The position numbers were made by a program, and so were the translations under genes. This document shows, in pieces, positions 34,196-42,681 of a stretch of DNA of 64,000 nucleotides; the first letter of the stretch is position 1, and each line of letters starts with the position of its first letter. The stretch is from 1-14-2-50-31-20 sp964617555 (GTDB taxonomy: Bacteria > Bacteroidota > Ignavibacteria > Ignavibacteriales > Melioribacteraceae), in the NCBI GenBank assembly GCA_964617555.1, contig CAZTYP010000106.1:1-64000 (forward strand), given 5' to 3'. Below the pieces are notes generated by a model, which saw nothing but the letters and a program-made list of their open reading frames with translations, had not been told where the DNA came from and did not search any database.

Positions 34196-34579
34196 ATGCA
34201 AAAGGTATTTTTTATTTTAGGCGCCATTCTTGGCGGATTAGTTGTTGCAATTGGTGCTTATGGTGCACATGGCGGGCACGAGATACTTGTTAAACACGAT
34301 GCCTTAATTACATTCGGTAAAGCGGTACGATATCAAATGCATCATGCAATTATGCTTGTTATCGTTGCACTTGCCGCATCTTCGTGGAAAGACCAAGAAA
34401 AACTATTAAATATTGCCGGTTGGTTGTTTCTTGCAGGAATTGTTTTCTTCTCCGGTAGTTTATATATAATTGCGTTTGCTCAGGTAAAAATGGGATATAT
34501 TACCCCGCTTGGTGGAACTGCATTTGTTGCCGGATGGTTTGTTCTTGCTTATGCCGGTTATAAAGCAAAAATAAAATAA
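34196..34579 (+). CDS. DUF423 family small membrane protein
   Basis: A 127-residue protein with four helices. It fits the DUF423 (YgdD-like) family: FFILGAILGGLVVAIGAYGAHGG at the start, AVRYQMHHAIMLVIVAL in the middle, FLAGIVFFSGSLYIIAF and ITPLGGTAFVAGWFVLAYAGYK at the end. Two neighbouring histidines (MHH) in the second helix are typical of the family. Its biochemical function is not known anywhere. It follows the porin-like gene by 16 bases after an AAGGGA ribosome site, so it is probably in the same short operon. Confidence 0.88.
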   Translation: MQKVFFILGAILGGLVVAIGAYGAHGGHEILVKHDALITFGKAVRYQMHHAIMLVIVALAASSWKDQEKLLNIAGWLFLAGIVFFSGSLYIIAFAQVKMGYITPLGGTAFVAGWFVLAYAGYKAKIK

Positions 34580-34740
34580 ATAGTTTAGCAACTAAAATTT
34601 TTAATAATAAACTGTTTAATTAAATAAAAATTTATTAAAATTGTATAGGAATTTCTTGCTTCAACGGAAACTCCGTGTGTTAATAGAGAAACAAGTATTA
34701 CATATATATATTCTCTAACATAATTAAGGAGGAACTCTAA

Positions 34741-35376
34741 ATGACCGTACTTGACATTATCTCTTTACTATTAACCGGCTTGGTTGCCGCTTATCTTGTT
34801 TTCAGATTGTATCAAGATTATCAAAGCAAGGATCCTAAACCGCGCCCCAACATTCCTTATATGGTTTCTTTTACGGTATTGTTGGTTTCCGGATTGTTAT
34901 TAATCTTTTTTGGTTGGGGTATTTTACCGCGCCCCGAAATTATTGTTGTAACCACATTGCTTCCGTTGGGCATTGCCGTCGGCTTGGTTTGTGAGTTTTA
35001 CAAAGAAAAATTCGGGTTGCCCTATAAAATATTTGCAGTAGTCGGGTTGCTTGCAATTATTCTTACAAGATTTATTCCCGATGTTCCCAGAGCTTTGCAA
35101 ATTGTTAGTATTGCAACCGTTCACTCTGTTTTCGGCTTAACGGTTTTCTTAGTACCTATTTTAGCTGTTAAAGCGGGTAAAGCTCCAAGCGGATTTATTT
35201 ATGTTACGGTAGGCGAGGTTTTAATAGGGCTTGGCGGAATTGCATTAACATTTTTAGGTTCAGGTAAACAATTACTTTTCTTTTCGAAAGATTTTGTAGG
35301 AATGATTTTGGGACCGTTATTACTTTTAATGGCTTTATCGTTTACTTTTGGATTTATGAAAAAAATGAAAGGGTAA
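34741..35376 (+). CDS. Seven-TM membrane protein, paralogue of the 29.5-kb gene
   Basis: A 211-residue integral membrane protein with about seven helices. It is recognisably similar to the 198-residue protein at 29519: GLVCEF/GLVTDK, TVHSVFGLTVFLVPI/AIHLLAGTVIVILPV and GEVLIGLGGIALTFL/GGSLIGVGGTLLGFL. A histidine in a membrane helix is shared. No other family is recognised. It has a clear AAGGAGGA ribosome site and a 161-base upstream gap that must hold its own promoter. It is the last gene before a double hairpin terminator, and the CcsA/haem operon begins right after. It may be an alternative form of the same subunit. Confidence 0.68.
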   Translation: MTVLDIISLLLTGLVAAYLVFRLYQDYQSKDPKPRPNIPYMVSFTVLLVSGLLLIFFGWGILPRPEIIVVTTLLPLGIAVGLVCEFYKEKFGLPYKIFAVVGLLAIILTRFIPDVPRALQIVSIATVHSVFGLTVFLVPILAVKAGKAPSGFIYVTVGEVLIGLGGIALTFLGSGKQLLFFSKDFVGMILGPLLLLMALSFTFGFMKKMKG

Positions 35377-35399
35377 AATTAAATGATTATCCTTTCATT

Positions 35400-35439
35400 A
35401 AAAAAGCGGTTAGTTTTCTAATCGCTTTTTTATTTTTTT
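35400..35439 (+). terminator. Rho-independent terminator between the membrane cluster and the haem operon
   Basis: Stem AAAAAGCGGTTAG / CTAATCGCTTTTT with a TTTT loop and one G-T pair, then TATTTTTTT. A weaker hairpin (ATGAAAGG at 35365-35372 with CCTTTCAT at 35391-35398) covers the stop codon just upstream. The ATG of the next gene is only about 13 bases after the T-run, so the haem operon's promoter may overlap or precede this element. Confidence 0.85.
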
Positions 35440-35452
35440 ATGGTTGGTAACT

Positions 35453-36280
35453 ATGCTTAAACTTATTCACATAATGTCGGACTGGCTTTTGTTGCTTTAT
35501 TTGGTAACATTTTTAAGTTATGTCTATAATTTTTTTGTAGATAAAAAATACTTACAAAATGTTGAAAGAATTTTTTTATTTATAACTTTATTATTTCATG
35601 CCGCATATTTTGTTGAACGAACAATTTTTCTGGGACATTTACCTATTGTAACCCAATACGAAACTTTTACTTTATTGGCATTTTCAATCGGCTTTACATA
35701 TTTTCTATTGGAACTTTTAAGCGATATAAAGGGAACAGGGAGTTTTATACTTCTTTTTGCTCTTGCATTTCAAGCAAAATCCACACTTTTTATTCAAGAT
35801 AATTATGTGGCAAAAAGTGTTCTGGAAAACTATCCGTTGGCAACACACGTTATTACTGCTATTTTAGGATATACGGCATTATCTATTGCCGCGGCTTATG
35901 CGGGAATGTATTTGTTGCTTTATAAAAATATTAAAACCAATAAATTTTCAATTGTGTTTGAAAGGCTCCCTAATTTGGAAACATTGGAACAACTTAATTT
36001 TTATTCCATCATAATTGGTTTTGTTTTGCTGACTATTGCCATAATTCTCGGTTTTACTTGGCTTCCTTCAGCATTCGAAAATTTTGATTATTCCGATCCG
36101 AAAATAGTTTCAAGTTTAATTGTTTGGCTTATTTACGGTACAGGTATTGTTATGAAAGTTTTAAAAAACGTGGTCGGAAGAAATTTCGCCAAATATTCTC
36201 TTTACGGATTTGTTGTTTCATTACTTTCGTTACTTTTGACCAATACGATGTTTAATAGTTTTCACGATTTTGTTAAGTAG
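35453..36280 (+). CDS. CcsA/HemX-like cytochrome c assembly membrane protein
   Basis: A 275-residue integral membrane protein with about eight helices, of the cytochrome c assembly (CcsA/HemX) family. The family's core appears in FHAAYFVERTIFLGHLPIVT followed by QYETFTLLAFSIGFTYFLLE near 50-85, with conserved histidines in VITAILGYTALSIAAAYAGM and later helices. HemX-like proteins commonly precede hemA, as here, and affect glutamyl-tRNA reductase level or haem handling. The frame is open from a TTG at 35444; the ATG at 35453 is preferred. A six-codon frame starting at 35440 (ATG GTT GGT) ends across this start. It shares 11 bases of spacing with hemA and is the first gene of the haem operon. 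Confidence 0.82.
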   Translation: MLKLIHIMSDWLLLLYLVTFLSYVYNFFVDKKYLQNVERIFLFITLLFHAAYFVERTIFLGHLPIVTQYETFTLLAFSIGFTYFLLELLSDIKGTGSFILLFALAFQAKSTLFIQDNYVAKSVLENYPLATHVITAILGYTALSIAAAYAGMYLLLYKNIKTNKFSIVFERLPNLETLEQLNFYSIIIGFVLLTIAIILGFTWLPSAFENFDYSDPKIVSSLIVWLIYGTGIVMKVLKNVVGRNFAKYSLYGFVVSLLSLLLTNTMFNSFHDFVK

Positions 36281-36290
36281 GTTTTTCCTT

Positions 36291-37571
36291 ATGGATATTG
36301 TTGGAATTACAATAAATCATAAAACAGCTTCTGTGGAACTGCGTGAAAAACTTCATCTTAGTAAAGAAGAAATTGCGGAATTTATTCCATTGTTGAAAGA
36401 GAATGTTTTTACCGAAGGATTTCTTCTTTCCACTTGTAACCGAACTGAAATTTTCGGTATTCCCAAAAAGGAAACAATTAATTATAAAGACCTTCAACGC
36501 TGTTTGTTGAGTTTTAAACAAGTAGAAGGGTTGTCTGAAAAACATTTTTTAAGCTTCTTTTCCTGCGGTGCGGTAAAACATATTCTTGAAGTTGCCGCAT
36601 CAATAAATTCTCAAATTATCGGTGATAGCCAAATACACGGACAAGTAAAAGAAGCATTTCGTCTTTCCAAAGAACTTGATTTTTCCGGAACATTGATGCA
36701 TAAACTTTACGAAACGTCGGTGCGTGTCGGGAAAAGAGTAATATCGGAAACGAGGATTGGCGAAGGAGCTGTAACGGTAAGTTATGCAGCCATAAAAATT
36801 CTTGAAAAAATATTTTCCACATTCGAAACAAAAACCGCTCTTATTATTGGTGCCGGAGAAACAGGCGAACTTGCCGCTATTCATTTAAAAGAAAAAGGAA
36901 TTGGAAATATTTTTATTGCCAATAGAACAAAAACAAAAGCCGAAATTTTGGCAAAAAAAATTGAAGGAAAAGTCTTAAACTTTGATGTGATTACCGAAAA
37001 GCTACATCTCTTCGATATTATTATCAGTGCAACAAGTGCGGAAAATTATATCATCGAATTTAATGATGTAAAAACGATGATGAAAAAACGGAAAGGAATG
37101 CTCACAAGCATTATGGATATTGCCGTTCCGCGCGACGTTGATCCTAAGACGGCAAAACTTGACGGAGTTTTTTATAACGATATTGATTCCTTAAACGTAA
37201 TAGTAAATGAAAATTTAAAAAGACGCGAAAAAGAAATTCCCGCAATCAATAAAATAATTATGGAAGAAATGACAACATTTTTCAAATGGTACAATACCTT
37301 GGATGTTGTTCCTACCATAGTGGAGTTCAGAGAATTTTTTGAATCGATACGCCGTGACGAAATTGAAAAAATTAAATATAAAATTAAAGATCGCGAATTT
37401 GAAAAAGTAGATAACATGACAAAGAGAATTATCGGAAGAATTTTGCATAATCCTACATGGTTTTTGAAACGTCTTTCCGAAACCGGTACGGATTACGAAG
37501 CCGCAAAACAGTATTCCGAAATGGTCAGAAATTTATTTAACTTAGATGACAGCAAAAACAAAAAGGATTAA
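36291..37571 (+). CDS. hemA: Glutamyl-tRNA reductase
   Basis: A 426-residue enzyme that reduces glutamyl-tRNA(Glu) to glutamate-1-semialdehyde, the first committed step of the C5 route to haem. FLLSTCNRTEIFG near 43-55 holds the catalytic cysteine. Then follow EVAASINSQIIGDSQIHGQVKEAF near 95-118, the NADPH-binding ALIIGAGETGELAA near 180 and ANRTKTKAEILA near 207. The C-terminal dimerisation helices run from about 320. The frame is open from 36270; the ATG at 36291 starts exactly at the MDIVGITINHKTA family N terminus. The last 26 bases overlap the hemC frame if its ATG is used. Confidence 0.93.
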   Translation: MDIVGITINHKTASVELREKLHLSKEEIAEFIPLLKENVFTEGFLLSTCNRTEIFGIPKKETINYKDLQRCLLSFKQVEGLSEKHFLSFFSCGAVKHILEVAASINSQIIGDSQIHGQVKEAFRLSKELDFSGTLMHKLYETSVRVGKRVISETRIGEGAVTVSYAAIKILEKIFSTFETKTALIIGAGETGELAAIHLKEKGIGNIFIANRTKTKAEILAKKIEGKVLNFDVITEKLHLFDIIISATSAENYIIEFNDVKTMMKKRKGMLTSIMDIAVPRDVDPKTAKLDGVFYNDIDSLNVIVNENLKRREKEIPAINKIIMEEMTTFFKWYNTLDVVPTIVEFREFFESIRRDEIEKIKYKIKDREFEKVDNMTKRIIGRILHNPTWFLKRLSETGTDYEAAKQYSEMVRNLFNLDDSKNKKD

Positions 37572-38508
37572 TAAATTGCAAAAAGAAAAAATAGTTATAG
37601 GAACACGTAAAAGCGAACTCGCACTTTGGCAAGCGGATTTTGTGAAAAAGGAAATTGAGAAAAAATTCAAATTTGTTAAAGTTGAGATAAAAAAAATTAC
37701 CACTAAGGGTGATAAAATTCTTGATGTTGCGCTTTCAAAAATAGGCGATAAAGGACTTTTTACAAAAGAAATAGAAAACGAATTACTTAACGGAACAATA
37801 GACCTGGCGGTTCACAGTTTGAAAGATTTACCTACGGTATTACCGAAAGGACTACAATTAGCGGCGGTTACTAAACGTCATGCGGTAGAAGATGTTTTGG
37901 TAGCAAGAAAAAAAGGAATTACATTCAAAAGTTTACATGAGGGAGCAACGGTTGCAACGGGATCACTTCGTCGGGCAAGTCAAATATTACATATTCGTCC
38001 CGATGTAAAAATAGTTGAAGTACGCGGAAATGTTCAAACACGATTGAAAAAATTTAAACTCTCTGATTGGGATGCCATGATTCTTGCTCGAGCCGGATTG
38101 GAAAGACTGAAGTTAAAAAAATATATTTCTTCAATCATTCCGATATATCAGATTATTCCTGCGGTAGGACAAGGGGCTTTGGGTGTTGAAGTTGCATCTA
38201 AAAATAAATTTGCAAAAGAAATTGCCGAGGGAATTCATGATCCGAACACAGCTTTTGCCGTTACGGCGGAACGAGCTTTTTTAAAAACACTCGGCGGCGG
38301 ATGTCAAGTACCGATAGGAGCTTATGCTGAATTAAAAAGCAATGGGCTTTACCTAAGCGGATTTGTCGGAGCTTCGGACGGAACCACAACATTTACTAAA
38401 CAAATACGAGGAAGTAGAAATGATGCCGAAAAAATTGGGAAAACACTTGCAAAGGATATCTTAAAAGCAGGAGGAAAAGAAATTCTCTTAGAGGTTTATA
38501 AGCAGTAA
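37546..38508 (+). CDS. hemC: Porphobilinogen deaminase (hydroxymethylbilane synthase)
   Basis: A 320-residue enzyme joining four porphobilinogen units into hydroxymethylbilane. IGTRKSELALWQADFV, TTKGDKILDVALSKIGDKGLFTKE, DLAVHSLKDLPT and GSLRRASQILHIRPD are the family blocks. GGGCQVPIGAYA near 250 carries the cysteine that binds the dipyrromethane cofactor. Two starts are possible. The ATG at 37546 gives the 320-residue form, overlapping hemA by 26 bases. A TTG at 37576 has an AAGGA ribosome site 8 bases upstream and gives an N terminus nearer the family norm. The choice is open; the longer form is listed. Confidence 0.9.
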   Translation: MTAKTKRINKLQKEKIVIGTRKSELALWQADFVKKEIEKKFKFVKVEIKKITTKGDKILDVALSKIGDKGLFTKEIENELLNGTIDLAVHSLKDLPTVLPKGLQLAAVTKRHAVEDVLVARKKGITFKSLHEGATVATGSLRRASQILHIRPDVKIVEVRGNVQTRLKKFKLSDWDAMILARAGLERLKLKKYISSIIPIYQIIPAVGQGALGVEVASKNKFAKEIAEGIHDPNTAFAVTAERAFLKTLGGGCQVPIGAYAELKSNGLYLSGFVGASDGTTTFTKQIRGSRNDAEKIGKTLAKDILKAGGKEILLEVYKQ

Positions 38509-39287
38509 TGAATAAAAGCAATCTTAATATTTTTTTTGCGGGGTCATCTCAAAATAATTCGGAAATAAATGCTTTATCCGAGTTTGTTAATGTTAAACTA
38601 ACGTTTTTCCCCACAATAGAGATTATTCCGCTTCAATTGTCAAAACAAGAAAAAGACATTATTAATTATGCCGATGATTATGACTTTTTAATTTTTACTT
38701 CGACAAATGCAGTTAAGTATTTTTTCTTGAATTTTGAAAAAGAATTAATAACATTAAACCGTAAAGCAAAAATTGTTGCTATCGGAAAAAAAACCGCCGA
38801 GGCATTATTCCGAGAGAACATAGATGTTGATTTAATCCCGAGTTTATCTTCGTCCGAAAGCATTGACAAACTCTTATCCGAAAATTTTGTAAAAGGTAAA
38901 TCAATTTTAATTCCGGGCTCAAAAATTTCAAAGGCCGATTTATTTATTTCTCTTGAAAATAAAGGAGCAGCCGTAGATTTTATTGCTGTTTACGATAATA
39001 AACCTCCAAGTAATATCCCCGATTTTATTAAAAAGAATATTGACAACAAAACTCCGGATTTATTTGTTTTTACCAGTCCGTCTACATTTAATAATTTTAT
39101 TAAACTTTTTGAAATTGATAATCCCCGAACGTACTTTAACAATAAGGATATTGCTGTAATAGGACCGGTTACGGAACAAGTTGTTACGGCCCAAAATATA
39201 AAAGTTACAATTAAACCTGAAGATTTTAATTTGGCATCGCTAAAGAAAGAAATAATAAAATTTTACAAACTAAAAAAACAATACTAA
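38508..39287 (+). CDS. hemD: Uroporphyrinogen-III synthase
   Basis: A 259-residue cytosolic enzyme that closes and inverts ring D of hydroxymethylbilane. The family is poorly conserved; support comes from size, the two-lobed pattern, DYDFLIFTSTNAVKYFF near 63-80, AIGKKTAEAL near 93, LIPGSKISKADL near 135, AVYDNKPP near 155, DLFVFTSPSTFNNF near 183, and VIGPVTEQVV near 215. It starts in the stop codon of hemC and ends in the start of hemE (both TAATG overlaps), so it is tightly embedded between the two genes whose products act immediately before and after it. Confidence 0.88.
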   Translation: MNKSNLNIFFAGSSQNNSEINALSEFVNVKLTFFPTIEIIPLQLSKQEKDIINYADDYDFLIFTSTNAVKYFFLNFEKELITLNRKAKIVAIGKKTAEALFRENIDVDLIPSLSSSESIDKLLSENFVKGKSILIPGSKISKADLFISLENKGAAVDFIAVYDNKPPSNIPDFIKKNIDNKTPDLFVFTSPSTFNNFIKLFEIDNPRTYFNNKDIAVIGPVTEQVVTAQNIKVTIKPEDFNLASLKKEIIKFYKLKKQY

Positions 39288-40333
39288 TGGAAAAATTAAA
39301 AAACGATTTGTTTATACGTGCATGCAAAAAAGAGAAAACCGAGAGAACACCTGTCTGGATTATGCGTCAAGCCGGGCGCTACTTACCGGAATATAGAAAG
39401 GTTAGGGAAAAAGCGGATTTTAAAACTATGGTAAAAACTCCAGAACTTGCTACGGAAGTAACAATTCAGCCGGTTGATATTATCGGGGTTGATGCGGCTA
39501 TTATCTTTTCGGATATTTTGGTAATTCCGGAAGCATTGGGTATGAATTATGAAATGGTGGAAACTAAAGGACCCCGTTTTGATTGGACAATTACTGACGA
39601 GAACGATTTTGCCAGATTATCCAAAACGGATTTATCCGATAAATTAAGCTATGTGTTTGAAGCGTTACGTTTAACAAAAAAAGAGCTTAATGGCAGAGTT
39701 CCGTTAATCGGATTTAGCGGCTCTCCGTGGACGTTACTTACTTATATGGTTGAAGGCGGTGGCTCTAAAAACTTTGCTAAAATTAAAAGTCTTGTTTATA
39801 ATAATCCGCAACTGGCTCATAAATTATTAAGTTTAATTGCCGCTGCCGTTGCAGAATATCTTTCTCTGAAAATAGCAAACGGTGTTGATGCAGTTCAAAT
39901 TTTTGATACGTGGGGCGGATTGCTTTCTCCGGAACTATATCGCGAATTTTCCATGAAATATATTTCCGATGTGGTAAAAAACATTAAACGTACAGAACAA
40001 CCGGTAATTGCTTATGCAAAAGGGAATCACCATTCTTTGGATAAACTCGCAAATTCCGGGGTGGATGTTATAAGTATAGATTGGACACACGATATTGGAA
40101 GTGTGAGAAAGCAAATCGGAAATACCGTTGCATTACAAGGGAATATGGATCCTACGGTCTTATATGCCAATACCGACGTAATAAAACAAGAAACGATAAA
40201 AATTCTTAATTCGTATGGGAAAGGGAACGGACACATCTTTAATTTAGGACACGGGATTATGCCCGATATTTCTCCGTATAATACCCGTGTATTTGTAGAT
40301 ACAGTTAAAACGGAAAGTGAAAAATTTCATTAG
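39287..40333 (+). CDS. hemE: Uroporphyrinogen decarboxylase
   Basis: A 348-residue enzyme removing the four acetate carboxylates of uroporphyrinogen III to give coproporphyrinogen III. PVWIMRQAGRYLPEYRKVR near 22-40 is the signature with the substrate-binding arginines. VDAAIIFSDILVIPEALGM near 68-86 carries the catalytic aspartate. GFSGSPWTLLTYMVEGG, DAVQIFDTWGGLLS and GNMDPTVLYA are further family blocks. Length is normal. It is one base into the hemD stop and is followed by hemN after 11 bases, in pathway order. Confidence 0.94.
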   Translation: MEKLKNDLFIRACKKEKTERTPVWIMRQAGRYLPEYRKVREKADFKTMVKTPELATEVTIQPVDIIGVDAAIIFSDILVIPEALGMNYEMVETKGPRFDWTITDENDFARLSKTDLSDKLSYVFEALRLTKKELNGRVPLIGFSGSPWTLLTYMVEGGGSKNFAKIKSLVYNNPQLAHKLLSLIAAAVAEYLSLKIANGVDAVQIFDTWGGLLSPELYREFSMKYISDVVKNIKRTEQPVIAYAKGNHHSLDKLANSGVDVISIDWTHDIGSVRKQIGNTVALQGNMDPTVLYANTDVIKQETIKILNSYGKGNGHIFNLGHGIMPDISPYNTRVFVDTVKTESEKFH

Positions 40334-40344
40334 AAAGGAATAAT

Positions 40345-41721
40345 ATGTTTAACATCGATTTGGAATTAATAAAAAAATATGACAAGCCCGGACCACGATA
40401 TACAAGTTATCCTACGGCGCCGCATTTTACAGAAGATTTTTCTTATGAAGAATACCTTGCATCAATAAAAAATAACAATAAAAAGGAGAATAATACTCCG
40501 CTTTCTCTATATTTCCATATCCCCTATTGCGATACGCTTTGTTATTTTTGCGGATGCAATATGATTATTAGTAATAACCGAAGTCGTATTGGCAATTATG
40601 TCGATTACATTAAAAAAGAAATTGCGTTATTAAAACAATATTTACGAAACGATAGGGTTGTAACCCAATTACACTGGGGTGGCGGAACGCCTACTCATCT
40701 TAAACCGAAAGAGATTGCCGAATTGCTTTCCGTGATTAATACCGATTTTAATATTTCAAAGGATGTTGAAGCAAGTTGCGAAATAGATCCGAGAGAATTA
40801 ACCTTTGAACATGTAAAAGCACTACGTAACGGGGGGTTTAACCGAATCAGCATGGGAGTTCAGGATTTTAATCATAAAGTACAAGTTGCGGTTAACAGAA
40901 TTCAACCTGAAAATATTACTCGTCAAGTGGTAGAATGGGTGCGGGAACTTGGCTTTGAAAGCATCAATCTCGATTTAATGTACGGCTTGCCGCATCAAAC
41001 GCTCGAAACTTTTTCGGAAACATTGGAAAAGATAATAGATATTTCGCCCAACCGAATTGCCGTCTTTAATTATGCACATGTCCCTTGGCTAAAAAAACAT
41101 ATGGAACTTATTAGGGCTGAAGATTTGCCGTCACCCGATGTTAAATTACAAATACTTAAGCATACAATAGAAAAATTAACGGATGCAGGCTATGTCTTTA
41201 TCGGGATGGACCATTTTGCAAAGCCCGATGATGAATTGGCAATTGCTTTGAATGAAAAAAAACTCTACAGAAATTTTCAAGGATATTCCACCCAAGCCGG
41301 AACGGATTTGTATGCTTTGGGAATTACGGGTATTAGTCAATTCGGGAATATATATTCGCAAAACATTAAAACGGAAAAAGATTATTTTAATAAAATAAAT
41401 CAAGGTGTTTTGCCGATGGATAAAGGTTATGCAATGACTGACGACGATATTTTGAGGCGGGATGTAATTATGACGTTAATGTGTGATTTCGAATTGACGT
41501 TTGATAAGATTGAAACAAAATATAAAATAGATTTTAAAAAATATTTTGCATACGGACTTAATAAATTAACGGAGTTTGAAAAAGACAATTTGGTTAATGT
41601 TTCTGATTATAAAATTATTGTTACCGAGCAAGGGCGTCTTTTAATTCGAAACATTGCCATGTGTTTCGATGCTTTTATTGAAAAAGATAAAGGAAAAGTT
41701 CGTTACTCCAGAACCGTTTAA
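40345..41721 (+). CDS. hemN: Oxygen-independent coproporphyrinogen III oxidase (radical SAM)
   Basis: A 458-residue radical SAM enzyme that converts coproporphyrinogen III to protoporphyrinogen IX without oxygen. YTSYPTAPHF near 18 and YFHIPYCDTLCYFCGCN near 53-69 give the CxxxCxxC cluster and the extra cysteine of genuine HemN, as opposed to HemW. LHWGGGTPTHLK, EIDPRELT, RISMGVQDFN and DLMYGLPHQT follow in order. The C-terminal HemN domain is complete. Its presence shows that the organism can make haem without O2. It is preceded by a GAAAGGA ribosome site, 11 bases after hemE. Confidence 0.94.
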   Translation: MFNIDLELIKKYDKPGPRYTSYPTAPHFTEDFSYEEYLASIKNNNKKENNTPLSLYFHIPYCDTLCYFCGCNMIISNNRSRIGNYVDYIKKEIALLKQYLRNDRVVTQLHWGGGTPTHLKPKEIAELLSVINTDFNISKDVEASCEIDPRELTFEHVKALRNGGFNRISMGVQDFNHKVQVAVNRIQPENITRQVVEWVRELGFESINLDLMYGLPHQTLETFSETLEKIIDISPNRIAVFNYAHVPWLKKHMELIRAEDLPSPDVKLQILKHTIEKLTDAGYVFIGMDHFAKPDDELAIALNEKKLYRNFQGYSTQAGTDLYALGITGISQFGNIYSQNIKTEKDYFNKINQGVLPMDKGYAMTDDDILRRDVIMTLMCDFELTFDKIETKYKIDFKKYFAYGLNKLTEFEKDNLVNVSDYKIIVTEQGRLLIRNIAMCFDAFIEKDKGKVRYSRTV

Positions 41722-41724
41722 TTT

Positions 41725-42681
41725 ATGGATAGAATTGCTGTAATATTATTTAATATGGGCGGACCGAATTCTTTGGAAGCCGTTGAACCGTTCTTGTTTA
41801 ATCTTTTTAGAGATCCGGATATTTTTAAGATTCCTTGGGGACAAAAATATTTTGCAAAAATTATTTCCAAATTACGTTCTCCCAAAGTTATTAAACAGTA
41901 TAAAAAAATAGGAGGAAAATCTCCGCAGAATTATTATACCGAACAACAAAGAAAACTTTTGGAAATTTCTTTAAGAAAAGCGAATTATGATGCCGATGTT
42001 TTTGTTGCAATGAGATATTGGCATCCGTTAACAGAGGAAATTGTTTTAAAAATTTCGAAAACGAATTATGATAAAATTATTCTTCTTCCGCTTTATCCCC
42101 AATATTCATCGGTTACAACGGGATCTTCGCTTAATGAATGGAAAAAATATTGTAAAGCTGATAAAGAAAAAACAATAACAGTAAAGGAATTTCATAATTG
42201 TTCGCTTTATATTTCCGCATTAAATAAACAAATTGATAAAACAATCGAAAAATTTTTTAAGAATAAAGGACACAAAACAGAGTTACTCTTTTCTGCCCAC
42301 GGTGTTCCGAAAAGTCTTATAACCGGTGGCGATCCGTACCAATTGCAAATTTTAGAAACGGTTCGTTCAATAATGAATAATAGAAATGAAAACTATCACA
42401 TAAGCTATCAAAGTAAAGTAGGTCCGGTTAAATGGCTGGAGCCTTCAACTGAAGACAAAATAATCGAACTTGGAAAATCCGGTGTGAAAAATCTGCTTGT
42501 AATACCCGTAAGCTTTGTTTCCGATCACATTGAAACACTTTATGAGCTTGGTTTTGAGTATAAAAAATTAGCCGAAGAAAATAACATTTCAAATTATGTT
42601 GTAATGGAAGGATTAAATGATTCTCCTGATTTTATATCGGCACTACACAAATTGGTTGTTAAAGAGTTAAAAAATGAATAA
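41725..42681 (+). CDS. hemH: Ferrochelatase
   Basis: A 318-residue enzyme inserting Fe2+ into protoporphyrin IX. ILFNMGGPNSLEAVEPFLFNLFRDPDI opens the protein as in bacterial ferrochelatases. LLPLYPQYSSVTTGSS near 113 is a conserved core block, LLFSAHGVPKSLI near 185-197 carries the active-site histidine, and YQSKVGPVKWLEPSTED and VIPVSFVSDHIETLYEL complete the site with the catalytic glutamate. No C-terminal iron-sulfur cysteines are seen. It starts 3 bases after hemN and overlaps the next gene by 8 bases. The reaction order (hemH before the oxidase gene) is reversed relative to the chemistry. Confidence 0.93.
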   Translation: MDRIAVILFNMGGPNSLEAVEPFLFNLFRDPDIFKIPWGQKYFAKIISKLRSPKVIKQYKKIGGKSPQNYYTEQQRKLLEISLRKANYDADVFVAMRYWHPLTEEIVLKISKTNYDKIILLPLYPQYSSVTTGSSLNEWKKYCKADKEKTITVKEFHNCSLYISALNKQIDKTIEKFFKNKGHKTELLFSAHGVPKSLITGGDPYQLQILETVRSIMNNRNENYHISYQSKVGPVKWLEPSTEDKIIELGKSGVKNLLVIPVSFVSDHIETLYELGFEYKKLAEENNISNYVVMEGLNDSPDFISALHKLVVKELKNE

